From contig NZ_CM001439.1 of the NCBI RefSeq assembly GCF_000244955.1, forward strand, positions 2,446,628 through 2,510,627: a DNA stretch of 64,000 nucleotides. The letters run 5' to 3'. The stretch comes from Saccharomonospora marina XMU15. Lineage in GTDB: Bacteria > Actinomycetota > Actinomycetes > Mycobacteriales > Pseudonocardiaceae. Shown here one piece after another: positions 8,366 to 19,368 of the stretch. The position numbers were made by a program, and so were the translations under genes. Within the stretch, counting starts at the first letter, position 1. Each line of letters starts with the position of its first letter. The notes under the pieces were generated by a model, which did not search any database, had not been told where the DNA came from, and worked only from the letters and a program-made list of their open reading frames with translations.

Positions 8366-8688
8366 GGCTGGTGTGCTCGAGCTGGAATGCCTCCGTCAAT
8401 ATTCGCTGTTCCAATTACGGGATAGCGGTTGTCAATGTCGTAAGCCTTGCCGGCCACCACCCCGGCCGACAATCATTTGGACCAAGTGGCTTACCCGCGC
8501 TGCCGGTCGATGGAACTCCTGCCGAAGCAGGCGTTCTTGCGACACCGAAGATGCCCGGAGCGAGCTACGACGATCCGCGCGATGGCTTTCTCGGATTGAC
8601 CGGCCAGGGTTTCACGACCGAGCGCCCGGTTTCGTATCGGGGCAATCGGCCGGCGACGCCATCCGCCCCGAGAACGGAGGAGATCTCG
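8366..8688 (+). promoter_or_regulatory. Leader and promoter region upstream of hxlB
   Basis: About 320 bases between the hps-tkt terminator and hxlB hold no convincing gene. The part nearest the terminator (8390-8450) is AT-richer and has GTCAAT repeated twice about 40 bases apart. A CGCT/AGCG inverted repeat lies between the two copies. This is the likely promoter zone. The ribosome site GGAGGAG is at 8677-8683. Confidence 0.4.
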
Positions 8689-9276
8689 TTGACCAAGTCG
8701 ATTCCCAAGAATCTGGATGCCAGCTATTTCTCGGACGCGACCCGCGCTGTCGTCGCGGAGGTGGACAGGGTGAGCGCGGCCGTGCACTCTGCGGCCTGGG
8801 TTCGCGCGGGCGCGTTGTTGCTCAAGGCGCCCGCGGTGTTCACCATCGGCACCGGGCGCAGTGGGCTGGCCCTGCAGATGGCCGCGATGCGGTTCATGCA
8901 CCTCGGACTCCCCACTCATGTCGTCGGCGAGGTGACCGCTCCGGCAATCGGCCCGCGCGACGTCCTGGTGGCGGCTTCGGGCTCCGGGTCGACGAGGCGG
9001 GTGGTGCGGGCGGCGCAGACCGCCCGTGACCAGGGTGCGGATGTGATCGCACTGACCACCGCGCCGGAGTCGGCGCTGGCCGAGGTCGCGACCGAGGTGC
9101 TCATCATCCCGGCGGCGGACAAGCAGGACTTCGACGGCAACACCTCGGTGCAGTATGCCGGAAGCCTGTTCGAGCAGTCCGTTCTGCTGACCACCGACGC
9201 GCTGTTCCACACGCTGTGGCAGACCAGCGGGACCCAGGCCCGCGAGCTGTGGCGGCTTCACGCGAATCTCGAGTAG
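8689..9276 (+). CDS. hxlB: 6-phospho-3-hexuloisomerase
   Basis: This 195-aa SIS-domain isomerase converts 3-hexulose 6-phosphate to fructose 6-phosphate, the second step of formaldehyde fixation. Sugar-isomerase motifs are visible: FTIGTGRSGLALQMAAMRF, LVAASGSGSTRRVV and the region around NTSVQYAGSLFEQ, which resembles the active-site segment of this family. The chosen start is TTG at 8689, 6 bases after GGAGGAG, giving MTKSIPKNLDASYF and the usual family length. The frame is open further upstream, but the sequence there does not look coding. It leads a separate unit from hps-tkt and is followed by glpX after 74 bases. Confidence 0.92.
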   Translation: MTKSIPKNLDASYFSDATRAVVAEVDRVSAAVHSAAWVRAGALLLKAPAVFTIGTGRSGLALQMAAMRFMHLGLPTHVVGEVTAPAIGPRDVLVAASGSGSTRRVVRAAQTARDQGADVIALTTAPESALAEVATEVLIIPAADKQDFDGNTSVQYAGSLFEQSVLLTTDALFHTLWQTSGTQARELWRLHANLE

Positions 9277-9350
9277 CCGCCGCGAACTTCCGCGGGTGTG
9301 GCCAATCGCCAGCGCTGTCCTGATGCGACAGAACGGAACAGGAGCCGAAG

Positions 9351-10319
9351 ATGCAGTGTCAGAGTGAGGTCGCAGCGCGGACGCGCGTCGATATCCATTC
9401 CTTGGAGGCTGCGGCGCTGGCGGCCACCCACAGCGCCGCGGTGGCCAGCTACGCCTGGGTGGGGCGATACGATCAGAAAGCGGCTGATGCCGCGGCCACC
9501 AAGGCGATGCGCGAGGCGTTGGCCGACGCGCCGGGGCGGGGAAAAGTCGTCATCGGGGAGGGCGAAAAGGACGATGCCCCGATGCTGTTCAACGGTGAGA
9601 TCGTGGGCAGCGGGCAAGGTCCGGACTTCGACATCGCCGTCGACCCCCTCGAGGGGACCTCGTTCTGCGCGAAGGACCTGCCTGGCGCTCTGGCCACGAT
9701 AGCTTTCGGCGAGCCGGGAACCTTGTGGTCGCCGGGGCCCGGGTTCTACATGGACAAGATCGTGGTGCCTGCGCAGGCCAAGGATGTCATCGATCTGGAC
9801 GACCCTGCAGAGCGGACCCTGGCCAACGTCGCCAAGGCGCTCGGCAAGGAGGTCGGCGAACTGCGCGTTGTCATCATGGACAAGCCGCGGCACAAGGAGC
9901 TGATCGCGCGCGTGCTGGCGGCGGGCGCGGCTGTGCAGACTCCGGCCGGAGGCGATGTCGGGGGAAGTCTCGCGGTGCTCCTGCCGACGCTCGACGTCGA
10001 CCTGCTCCTCGGAGTCGGCGGCACGCCCGAAGGTGTGATGACCGCCGCGGCGGTCGGTGCGCTGGGCGGCGGCATGCTGGGACGCCTGGCTCCGCAGCGT
10101 GCCGAGGAGGAGGCCGCCATCCGTGCGGCTGGTATGTCCCTCGACCGCGTCTACGACTGTGCCGAACTGGTGTCCGGCGATGCCTTCTTCGTCGCCACCG
10201 GCGTCAGCGGAGGACCCCTGCTCGGACGGCCACGCCAGTGTGCGGGCAGGACAACCGCCGAATCGCTGCTGATCTCCAAAGGCCAGATTCGGCACATAAC
10301 ACACACGACCTTCGAATAG
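9351..10319 (+). CDS. glpX: Class II fructose-1,6-bisphosphatase
   Basis: This 322-aa enzyme dephosphorylates fructose 1,6-bisphosphate. Class II enzymes can also act on sedoheptulose 1,7-bisphosphate, which would serve the regeneration arm of the RuMP cycle. GlpX signatures are VVIGEGEKDDAPMLFNGE, the metal-site motif DIAVDPLEGTSFCAKDLP, VIMDKPRHKELI, LGVGGTPEGVMTAAAV and SGDAFFVATGVSGG. An AGGAG site lies before the ATG. It sits between hxlB and a phosphofructokinase, probably in one transcript. Having both a kinase and a phosphatase for the same sugar phosphate pair in one cluster suggests either dual-substrate use or controlled cycling. Confidence 0.94.
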   Translation: MQCQSEVAARTRVDIHSLEAAALAATHSAAVASYAWVGRYDQKAADAAATKAMREALADAPGRGKVVIGEGEKDDAPMLFNGEIVGSGQGPDFDIAVDPLEGTSFCAKDLPGALATIAFGEPGTLWSPGPGFYMDKIVVPAQAKDVIDLDDPAERTLANVAKALGKEVGELRVVIMDKPRHKELIARVLAAGAAVQTPAGGDVGGSLAVLLPTLDVDLLLGVGGTPEGVMTAAAVGALGGGMLGRLAPQRAEEEAAIRAAGMSLDRVYDCAELVSGDAFFVATGVSGGPLLGRPRQCAGRTTAESLLISKGQIRHITHTTFE

Positions 10320-10412
10320 CTTCGCGAACTCTTGTTCGTCCGCGTGAGGCTCGTTCTCCGCGGCATCCATCCCAGAGCGGACATCACAACTGACCAGGAC
10401 CAGGGAGATTCG

Positions 10413-11801
10413 GTGACGCTGCACCTGGACGACCTCCGCGTTCGCCACCTCGGTGAGTGCCGTTACGATTCGCCGTTCTCCGAGATGCTGTCCACCAAGC
10501 AGACATCTCCGCATTACGTTGCCGAGGGCGATCGTGTCCTGCTCGAGGACACCGTTTCCATGCTGGCCGAACACGGCCTGCCGCCTGGCCAGGTGCCGAG
10601 CTTCGAAGCCGCGGGGCCCCGTAGGAAGATCTATTTCGATCCCGCCCGCGTCACGGCAGGAATCGTCACCTGCGGGGGGTTGTGCCCCGGCCTCAACAAC
10701 GTCATTCGTGGTCTCGTCCAAGAGCTTTCCGTGCACTACCGGGTCGAGCGCATTCTGGGTTTCCGCAATGGTCTGCAGGGACTGACCGCCGAGCACCGTT
10801 TCGATACCGTGGAACTGACAACTGATCGTGTCCGCGATATCCACAACGTGGGCGGCACCATCCTTGGCAGCTCACGCGGCGGCCAGGACGCCGACGAAAT
10901 GGTCGACAGCCTCGTCATGCGCGGCGTGGACATGCTTTTCGTCATCGGTGGTGACGGGGGGATGCGCGCCGCGACGTTCCTCAGCGAGGCGATCAAGGCG
11001 CGTGGGCTCGACATCGCGGTCATCGGGGTGCCGAAGACGATCGACAACGACCTGCCCTTCACCGACCAGTCCTTCGGGTTTCAGAGCGCGTTCGCGCGGG
11101 CGACCGATTTCATCTCATCGGTCTGGGTCGAAGCCGCGGCCAGCCCGAACGGGGTCGGGATCGTGAAGCTGATGGGTCGCCACTCCGGGTTCATAGCCAG
11201 CTATGCCGCGTTGGCGGCCAGCGGCGCCGACATCGTGCTGATCCCCGAGATCCCCTTCGCTCTCGAGGGGCCGGACGGCCTGCTCGCGCACGTCGAGAAG
11301 CACGTGCGGGCCAAGGGCTTCGTGGTCGTCGTCGTAGCCGAGGGGGCAGGCCAGGACCTCATCGAGAAGTATGGGCTGCCGCAACACAACGGTCGCGGTA
11401 CCGACGCCTCGGGCAACGTCAAGCTCGGCAACATCGGCGAGTTGCTGAAGGACACCATCAACGCCCACCTGACCGCGGTCGGTCTGACACCCACGATGCG
11501 TTACCTCGATCCGAGCTACGCGATCCGCAGCGTCGCCGCCAACGCCTACGACAGCGTCTACTGCCTGCGCCTGGCGCATGCCGCGGTGCACGCCGCCATG
11601 GCGGGTCGCACCGAAGTCGCCGTCGCGCGCTGGCGGCGGCGTTTCGTGCATGTTCCGTTGTCACTGATGACCAGCCGTCGCAACCAGGTGGATCCCGACG
11701 GCGACCTGTGGATGTCGGTGCTCGAGACCACTTGCCAACCGGCCGAGTTCGGTACCACTTCGGACCGTGAGAGGATCCGGCCGCCTGCGTTCTCGGTCTG
11801 A
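10413..11801 (+). CDS. pfk: Phosphofructokinase, probably ATP-dependent (PfkA superfamily)
   Basis: This 462-aa kinase phosphorylates fructose 6-phosphate, feeding aldolase cleavage in the RuMP pathway. Visible motifs are ITCGGLCPGLNNVIRG-like glycine loop (GIVTCGGLCPGLNNVIRG), FVIGGDGGMRAA, GVPKTIDNDLPFTDQSFGFQ and GIVKLMGRHSGFIA. The GGDG loop, rather than GGDD, argues for ATP over pyrophosphate as donor, while PKTIDND is shared by plant/trypanosome-type ATP enzymes and PPi enzymes. The long N-terminal extension and overall length also fit that subgroup. The GTG at 10413 follows AGGGAG. Amycolatopsis methanolica is known to use a separate ATP-dependent isoenzyme on C1 substrates, which fits this location. 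Confidence 0.9.
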   Translation: MTLHLDDLRVRHLGECRYDSPFSEMLSTKQTSPHYVAEGDRVLLEDTVSMLAEHGLPPGQVPSFEAAGPRRKIYFDPARVTAGIVTCGGLCPGLNNVIRGLVQELSVHYRVERILGFRNGLQGLTAEHRFDTVELTTDRVRDIHNVGGTILGSSRGGQDADEMVDSLVMRGVDMLFVIGGDGGMRAATFLSEAIKARGLDIAVIGVPKTIDNDLPFTDQSFGFQSAFARATDFISSVWVEAAASPNGVGIVKLMGRHSGFIASYAALAASGADIVLIPEIPFALEGPDGLLAHVEKHVRAKGFVVVVVAEGAGQDLIEKYGLPQHNGRGTDASGNVKLGNIGELLKDTINAHLTAVGLTPTMRYLDPSYAIRSVAANAYDSVYCLRLAHAAVHAAMAGRTEVAVARWRRRFVHVPLSLMTSRRNQVDPDGDLWMSVLETTCQPAEFGTTSDRERIRPPAFSV

Positions 11802-11982
11802 CGCGCCGGTGATGGCCGGTGCTGTTGGCCTCGCTACGGGTGGCCTCCAGGACCGTGGCGTGCCGCGACACGGCCCGCACTGTCTGGTTGTCCCGGTTGA
11901 GGCGGTGGGTGGGCGCCGGGGGTGCCCCGCCGCGCTGCGGCCGTCGCCGCTTCGGGTGACACGCGAAGCCGATCCCGACTAA

Positions 11983-12001
11983 TTCTTGATTCATTCCAGA
12001 A
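11983..12001. promoter_or_regulatory. Candidate FurA operator upstream of furA
   Basis: The 19-base element TTCTTGATTCATTCCAGAA has 7-base arms with one mismatch around a 5-base centre. It lies 20 bases before the furA start in an AT-rich patch. FurA proteins next to katG commonly autorepress from such a site, so the call rests on position and symmetry. Confidence 0.5.
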
Positions 12002-12021
12002 AGTAGGGCAGACTGCGGGCC

Positions 12022-14713
<2,692 letters not shown>

Positions 14714-14722
14714 TCCGCTGAT

Positions 14723-14763
14723 CGCGGTGTCCGGGCCTGCCACTCGCGGGCCCGGACACCGCG
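14723..14763 (+). terminator. Hairpin terminator after katG
   Basis: A 14- to 15-bp perfect stem (14723/14724-14737 with 14749-14762/14763) closes an 11-nt loop, 10 bases after the katG stop. No T-run follows. Confidence 0.72.
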
Positions 14764-14915
14764 CTGTTCAGGCTCATCGCGCGCCGCTGCCTCGCTCGCG
14801 GTGAGCCTCGCGCGACCGACCGACATCGGGCCTGGGTGACGCGCGTCTCTTCCGCGGCGTGCCACTCGCTGGCACGGTGGTACCCGCGAGTAACCATTCG
14901 CCGAGGAGGACACCG

Positions 14916-15404
14916 ATGCCCCAGCCGACCGCGCAGAGTTCCGTGGAGATAGCCGCGCCACCCGAGCTGGTCTACCGCCTGGTGTCCGACGTGCCCGGCC
15001 AGGGCCGCTGGGCCGCCGAGATCGACCGCTGCCGGTGGCTCGGCGGGGCCACCGGGCCCGCGGTGGGTGCGAAGTTCCGCGGCGTCAACCAGCACCGTTC
15101 GCGGCGCTGGACCACCACCTGTGTCGTGACGGAAGCCGAGCCCGGCAGGCGGTTCGCCTTCCGCGTGCAGGTCATGGGTGCGCCGTCGGCGCTGTGGCGC
15201 TACGAGATCGAGCCGACCGGCACCGGCTGCCGTGTCACCGAGACCACCCAGCGGCTGACGCCGCGGATCATCGTTCTCGCTGTCAACCGCCTCGTGCTCG
15301 GCATCCGCGACCGCGACGCGCACAACCAGCACAACATCGAGGCCACGCTCGCCGCGCTCAAGGAATACGCCGAGCAGGAGGCGCGCGAGGCCACGGCGCA
15401 CTGA
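14916..15404 (+). CDS. SRPBCC-fold (polyketide cyclase/START-like) protein
   Basis: This 162-aa protein has the START/Bet v1-like ligand-binding pattern: an N-terminal strand SSVEIAAPPELVYRLVSDV, a central GRWAAEIDRCRWLGG, then AKFRGVNQHRSRRWTTTC and a long C-terminal helix. Members bind hydrophobic ligands or act as cyclases and dehydratases, and the substrate cannot be predicted here. The ATG at 14916 follows GAGGAGG. An in-frame ATG at 14859 is upstream but lacks a good site. The gene stands alone between the katG hairpin and a transporter pair. Confidence 0.8.
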   Translation: MPQPTAQSSVEIAAPPELVYRLVSDVPGQGRWAAEIDRCRWLGGATGPAVGAKFRGVNQHRSRRWTTTCVVTEAEPGRRFAFRVQVMGAPSALWRYEIEPTGTGCRVTETTQRLTPRIIVLAVNRLVLGIRDRDAHNQHNIEATLAALKEYAEQEAREATAH

Positions 15405-15678
15405 CGCCCCACGCCGGCCGGAGCACGACCGCACAGCCGGTCGGCCACGATGCGCGGGCACAGGGGAGTGCGGCGGAGTAGGTCGGCGGTTCGAGCCCAC
15501 TCGTGCCGCGGTTCCTGCTTCAGCCGCATCGCGTGACGCGGGCTTCACTCACCGCGTGCGCAACCCGGGAAGATCGATCCGAGCCGCTCGGCCAACGGGG
15601 TGAATCACCCACCGGTCACGTCGCGACCCGGGAAAGGGCTTTCGGTCCGGCGGCCTCCACCTTAGACTCCCCGCGACC

Positions 15679-16008
15679 ATGGAACCCACCCGTTCGGATG
15701 CCGCCATGCCCGAAGGTCAGCAGCCGTTGCCACCGTCGCGACCACCTCGCGAGCCGATCGGAAAGCCGTGGATCTGGGCCGGGCTGATCGCGATCCTGTT
15801 GCTGGGCGTCCCCTGGTACCTGCCTGCGGGCGTGATCGAGCCCGTGGTGCTCGGGCTGCCGTTGTGGACGATCGTCGCGATCGGCTCGTCGATACTGCTG
15901 TGCGGCTATCTGACCTGGGTGATCTCCGCCCACTGGAACATGGTGGAGGACGAGGAGGAGGCGGCGGCCGCCGAAGCCGGCCCGGCCGACGAGGAACGGG
16001 GGCGCTGA
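15679..16008 (+). CDS. Small membrane protein (DUF3311-like), symporter partner
   Basis: This 109-aa protein has two predicted membrane helices (about residues 30-50 and 57-80: WIWAGLIAILLLGVPWYLP, then the segment through IVAIGSSILLCGYLTWVIS). It ends in an acidic tail (MVEDEEEAAAAEAG). Small two-helix proteins of this kind are commonly encoded just before sodium:solute symporters and may form a subunit or assembly factor. The gene ends 3 bases before the symporter start, which indicates an operon. The family assignment is from resemblance only. Confidence 0.75.
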   Translation: MEPTRSDAAMPEGQQPLPPSRPPREPIGKPWIWAGLIAILLLGVPWYLPAGVIEPVVLGLPLWTIVAIGSSILLCGYLTWVISAHWNMVEDEEEAAAAEAGPADEERGR

Positions 16009-16011
16009 GCG

Positions 16012-17562
16012 GTGGACGGACTGGCCTTCGGCGGCGCGGCGGGCATCGTCGTGCTGCTCGGTTACGCCGTGATCATGCTGGGCATCGGGTTCGCCGTGGG
16101 TCGCAAGCGGCCCGGCGCCAAGGAAAGCATGAAGAGCTACTACCTCGCCGGGGGCAACCTCGGCATGCTGGTGCTCTTCTTCACCCTGTACGCCACGCAG
16201 TACAGCGGCAACACGGTGGTCGGCTACGCACCGCAGGCCTACCGCGAGGGATTCGTGTGGTGGCAGTCGGTCACGTTCTTCACCGCCATCATCGCCGGGT
16301 ACATGCTGTTCGCGCCAAGGCTGTACGTGCTGGCTAAGAAGCACTCGTTCATCACCCCGACCGACTGGGTGCGGTTCCGGTTCCGGTCGACGCCGGTCAC
16401 ACTGATGGCCACGTTTCTCATGCTGTGGGCGCTGGCGAACTACGTGCTGGAACAGCTCATCGCCATGGGCCACGCGATCGCCGGGCTGACCGGCGACACG
16501 GTGCCGTACCAACTCGGCGTGACGGTGTTCGTCGTCGTCATGCTCGCCTACTCCTGGATGGGCGGCATGCGAGCGGTGGCGCTGACCGACGTGATGCAGG
16601 GCATCGCCCTGCTGGTCGGCATTCTGGTGCTGCTCGTGGGGGCGCTCTACCTCGCGGGCGGCTCGGTAGGCGACCTGACCCGGTACCTCGCGCAGAACGA
16701 GCCCGAAGCCATCGCCGTTCCACCGCTGGAGACGTCGGTGAACTGGTTCTCGATGATCCTGCTCGTGGGTATCGGCATCGCCCTGTACCCGCACGCCATC
16801 CAGCGGATCTACTCGGCGCGCAGCGAACGCACGCTCAAGCGCTCGCTCAAGCGGATGGTGTGGATGCCGTTCATCACCGCCGGTGTCGTGTTCTGCATCG
16901 GGATGCTCGGTATCCGGCTGTTCCCCAATCTGTCCGAATCGGACTCCGAGCGGCTCGTCGGTATGATCGCCAACGAGGTCGGCTCGCTGAACGCCGTGTT
17001 CTACGTGGCCATGATCCTGCTGTTCGGCGGGGTCGTCGCCGCGATCGTGTCCACGGCGGACTCCGCGCTGCTCAGCTTCTCCTCGATCATCTCGCGCGAC
17101 CTCTACGGCCGGTACCTGCGGCCGAAGACGAGCGAACAGCGCCAGGTCGTCGTGGGCAAGGTCGCCGGGGTGGTCGCGGTGGTGGGCCTGCTGCTGCTGG
17201 CATGGAACCCGCCCGCCACGCTGGTCGAGGTTTTCGTGCTGAAGATGGAGCTGCTCATCCAGCTGGCGCCTGTCTTCGTGCTCGGCATGTACTGGCGGCG
17301 TATGGCGGCGGGGCCCGCGTTCTGGGGCATGCTGGCCGGTGCCGGGCTCGCGGGTGGCATGACTGTCCTCGGCGAGGAGTCGGTGTTCGGGGTGCACGGC
17401 GGTATCGTCGGGCTGCTGCTGAACCTCGCGATCTGCGTCGTCGGATCACTGCTCGTGCCGCAGCGCCCCGAGCCCTCCGAGCCCTCCGGGACCACCACGG
17501 CAACGACGGGGACGACGGCAACGACGATGCGGCCCCCGCTGGACGCGGCAGGGGCGGACTAG
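16012..17562 (+). CDS. Sodium:solute symporter (SSS family)
   Basis: This 516-aa integral membrane transporter has about 13 hydrophobic segments. SSS hallmarks include the N-terminal SYYLAGGNLGMLVLFFTLYA with ATQYSGNTVVG, the helix LAYSWMGGMRAVALTDVMQG, and VAAIVSTADSALLSFSSIISRDLY, which matches the conserved sodium-site helix. The substrate is probably an organic acid, amino acid or related solute. It cannot be narrowed from sequence alone. GTG at 16012 is the start, 3 bases after the small membrane protein. The C-terminus carries a Thr-rich tail (TTTATTGTTATT). Confidence 0.9.
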   Translation: MDGLAFGGAAGIVVLLGYAVIMLGIGFAVGRKRPGAKESMKSYYLAGGNLGMLVLFFTLYATQYSGNTVVGYAPQAYREGFVWWQSVTFFTAIIAGYMLFAPRLYVLAKKHSFITPTDWVRFRFRSTPVTLMATFLMLWALANYVLEQLIAMGHAIAGLTGDTVPYQLGVTVFVVVMLAYSWMGGMRAVALTDVMQGIALLVGILVLLVGALYLAGGSVGDLTRYLAQNEPEAIAVPPLETSVNWFSMILLVGIGIALYPHAIQRIYSARSERTLKRSLKRMVWMPFITAGVVFCIGMLGIRLFPNLSESDSERLVGMIANEVGSLNAVFYVAMILLFGGVVAAIVSTADSALLSFSSIISRDLYGRYLRPKTSEQRQVVVGKVAGVVAVVGLLLLAWNPPATLVEVFVLKMELLIQLAPVFVLGMYWRRMAAGPAFWGMLAGAGLAGGMTVLGEESVFGVHGGIVGLLLNLAICVVGSLLVPQRPEPSEPSGTTTATTGTTATTMRPPLDAAGAD

Positions 17563-17838
17563 CAGGCGTCGGCGAGGTGCGACACGGGGGCTCGAGGCTC
17601 GTCGTGCGCGCGCAGGTGAAGCCGTCGTAGCCTTGGAAATGGTCTCGCGGAGAGGCCTGCCAGCCGCGAACGGGTCTCGTGCTCGTTCTCGTTTCGGGTG
17701 TAACAGCGGAAACCCTGGTACGACTGACGTGTTGGACGATGTAGCCGCGGGCACAGCGGTGAGGTCCTTGCCGCGAAATGCCCGATACGTGTCGCATCGT
17801 CACAATCCGTTCCGGTTTCCCTCGGCGAGCGGAGTCCC

Positions 17839-18585
17839 ATGTCGACCTTGACTATCCTCCGAGACGGCGTCAACCGTGCCCTGCGTCCGCTGGGAGTGCA
17901 GGTGGTCCGAGGGTTCACCACGGACCCGGGCATCAGCCCGTTCCTGCCCGCCCGCAGGACGGTGGCGAAAGCCAAACGTGCGGGCATGTCGGTGGGTGAC
18001 TACCTCGACGCCTACAGCGCGGAGCCGGGGGCAACGGCCGCGACCGTGGACGCGATGATCGAGCTGGGCGGATTGGATCAGCGGGTATCGCGGGTGTGCG
18101 AGATCGGTGCCGGATCGGGCCGCTATGCCAGGAAGGTCCTGGCAGCGCTGGAACCGGACGTGTACGAGGTGTACGAAACCGCACCGGACTGGCGTCGTTT
18201 CCTCCGCGAACTCCCGAACGTGACGGTGCGACCGGCTGACGGTCACACGCTCAGGCCGACGGCGTCGGCGTCGGTCGATCTGGTTCACGCGCACAAACTG
18301 TTCGTGTACATCCCGTTCATCGTCACGGTCGGCTACCTCAAGGAGATGGCACGCGTGGTGCGGTCAGGAGGGGTGGTCGCATTCGATGTCATCACGCAGG
18401 ACTGCGTGGACGAGGTCGTGATCAAGGGGTGGCTCAGTGAGCCGGGCAGCGCCACGATCTACTCGGTGACACCGAGGGAGTGGGCGATCGACCTCCTCGC
18501 TCGGCACGGCCTGGCGCTGCTGGGAAGCCGGTTCGTTCCGCTCAGCGGCGGAAGGACGGAGCTGCTTGTGTTCCGGCGGTTGTGA
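17839..18585 (+). CDS. Class I SAM-dependent methyltransferase
   Basis: This 248-aa protein has a Rossmann-type methyltransferase core: motif I VCEIGAGSGRYARKVL (about residues 92-107), an acidic motif II near VYEVYETAP, and a motif III-like stretch with LKEMARVVRSGGVVAFDV. The N-terminal 70 residues (LRPLGVQVVRGFTTDPGI) may be a substrate-specific cap. It is monocistronic, and neighbouring genes give no clue to the substrate. The ATG at 17839 is used. Confidence 0.8.
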   Translation: MSTLTILRDGVNRALRPLGVQVVRGFTTDPGISPFLPARRTVAKAKRAGMSVGDYLDAYSAEPGATAATVDAMIELGGLDQRVSRVCEIGAGSGRYARKVLAALEPDVYEVYETAPDWRRFLRELPNVTVRPADGHTLRPTASASVDLVHAHKLFVYIPFIVTVGYLKEMARVVRSGGVVAFDVITQDCVDEVVIKGWLSEPGSATIYSVTPREWAIDLLARHGLALLGSRFVPLSGGRTELLVFRRL

Positions 18586-18826
18586 CTCCTCCTGCTTCGG
18601 GGCACGGGTTTGCGCCGGTGCCGTTGGGCGAGCGGGGAACCGTCGAGCAGGCAACCTCCGGCGGCGAATTCGTTCGGCGACGACCGGCAAGGCCGCTTCA
18701 GCCAGGCCGGTCGAGCCGCATGTCCCGGTCGAGACTCCGCTGGCGTAGTCAGGTGGTGGGGAAGCCGTTTCCGTCGATGTCGGGGCCGCGGCCGGCGTGG
18801 GCTGCTGTCGATGCGGGTGGGCAGAG

Positions 18827-19327
18827 TCAGCGCCCGGTCGCGCCGTCGATGAGCTCGCGCAGGATGTCGGCGTGCCCCGCGTGCCTGCCGGTCTCTTCGA
18901 TCATATGGGTGAGTGCCCAGCGGACACTGGGAGTGCGACGTCCCGTACGTGGTGCGGGGACCGGTGCGGCGAGATCGGTGCAGCCGTCGAGTACCTCGTT
19001 GGCGCGCTGCACGGTCTGCCGGTAGCGAGCGACGACGTCGGCGACGCTGTCGGTTGGTGCGGCATGGAAGGTCGCCTGCCAGTCGGTGACGTCGGCGCCG
19101 AGGAAGAGCGAGCGCTCGACGAACGTCAGGTGGTTGAGCAGGCCGAGCAGGTTCGTGCCCGACGGTACCGCGGCGGTGCGGGCCCGAGGTTCTGCTGCAC
19201 CGTCGACCTTCGCGGCGATCGAGGTGCGGAGGTAGTCGAGGAATCCGCGCAAGACCTCGGTCTCGCTGCTGCCGGTGCGCGGCGGTGGGGTGTCACGGCG
19301 GCGGTTGCCGCGGGTCACGGTGGGCAC
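18827..19327 (-). CDS. DinB-like / DUF664 four-helix protein
   Basis: This 166-aa protein matches the DinB superfamily, a metal-dependent four-helix bundle that includes thiol-dependent (mycothiol, bacillithiol) transferases. Putative metal ligands are the His in LLNHLTFVERSL and the His pair in HMIEETGRHAGHADI near the C-terminus. The GTG at 19327 follows an AAGGA-type site. It lies 41 bases downstream of the methyltransferase ending at 19369, so the two are likely co-transcribed. A mycothiol-linked detoxification role is an inference from the family. Confidence 0.82.
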   Translation of the reverse strand: MPTVTRGNRRRDTPPPRTGSSETEVLRGFLDYLRTSIAAKVDGAAEPRARTAAVPSGTNLLGLLNHLTFVERSLFLGADVTDWQATFHAAPTDSVADVVARYRQTVQRANEVLDGCTDLAAPVPAPRTGRRTPSVRWALTHMIEETGRHAGHADILRELIDGATGR

Positions 19328-19368
19328 GGCGAGTTCCTTCCTGTGTCTGGGCGGGCTTGCCCGCTGGG

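Noticed and set aside
6142-8472. A 776-codon open frame opposite transketolase
   Set aside because: It has no recognisable protein features and the opposite strand encodes a complete transketolase.
8371-8688. Longer hxlB starting at 8371
   Set aside because: The extra 106 residues have no isomerase features and would cover the region after the terminator; TTG at 8689 has a strong ribosome site and gives family length.
15616-17397. A His/Gln/Arg-rich 593-codon minus-strand frame opposite the symporter
   Set aside because: Its composition is that of an antisense shadow of a membrane protein; no motif was seen.
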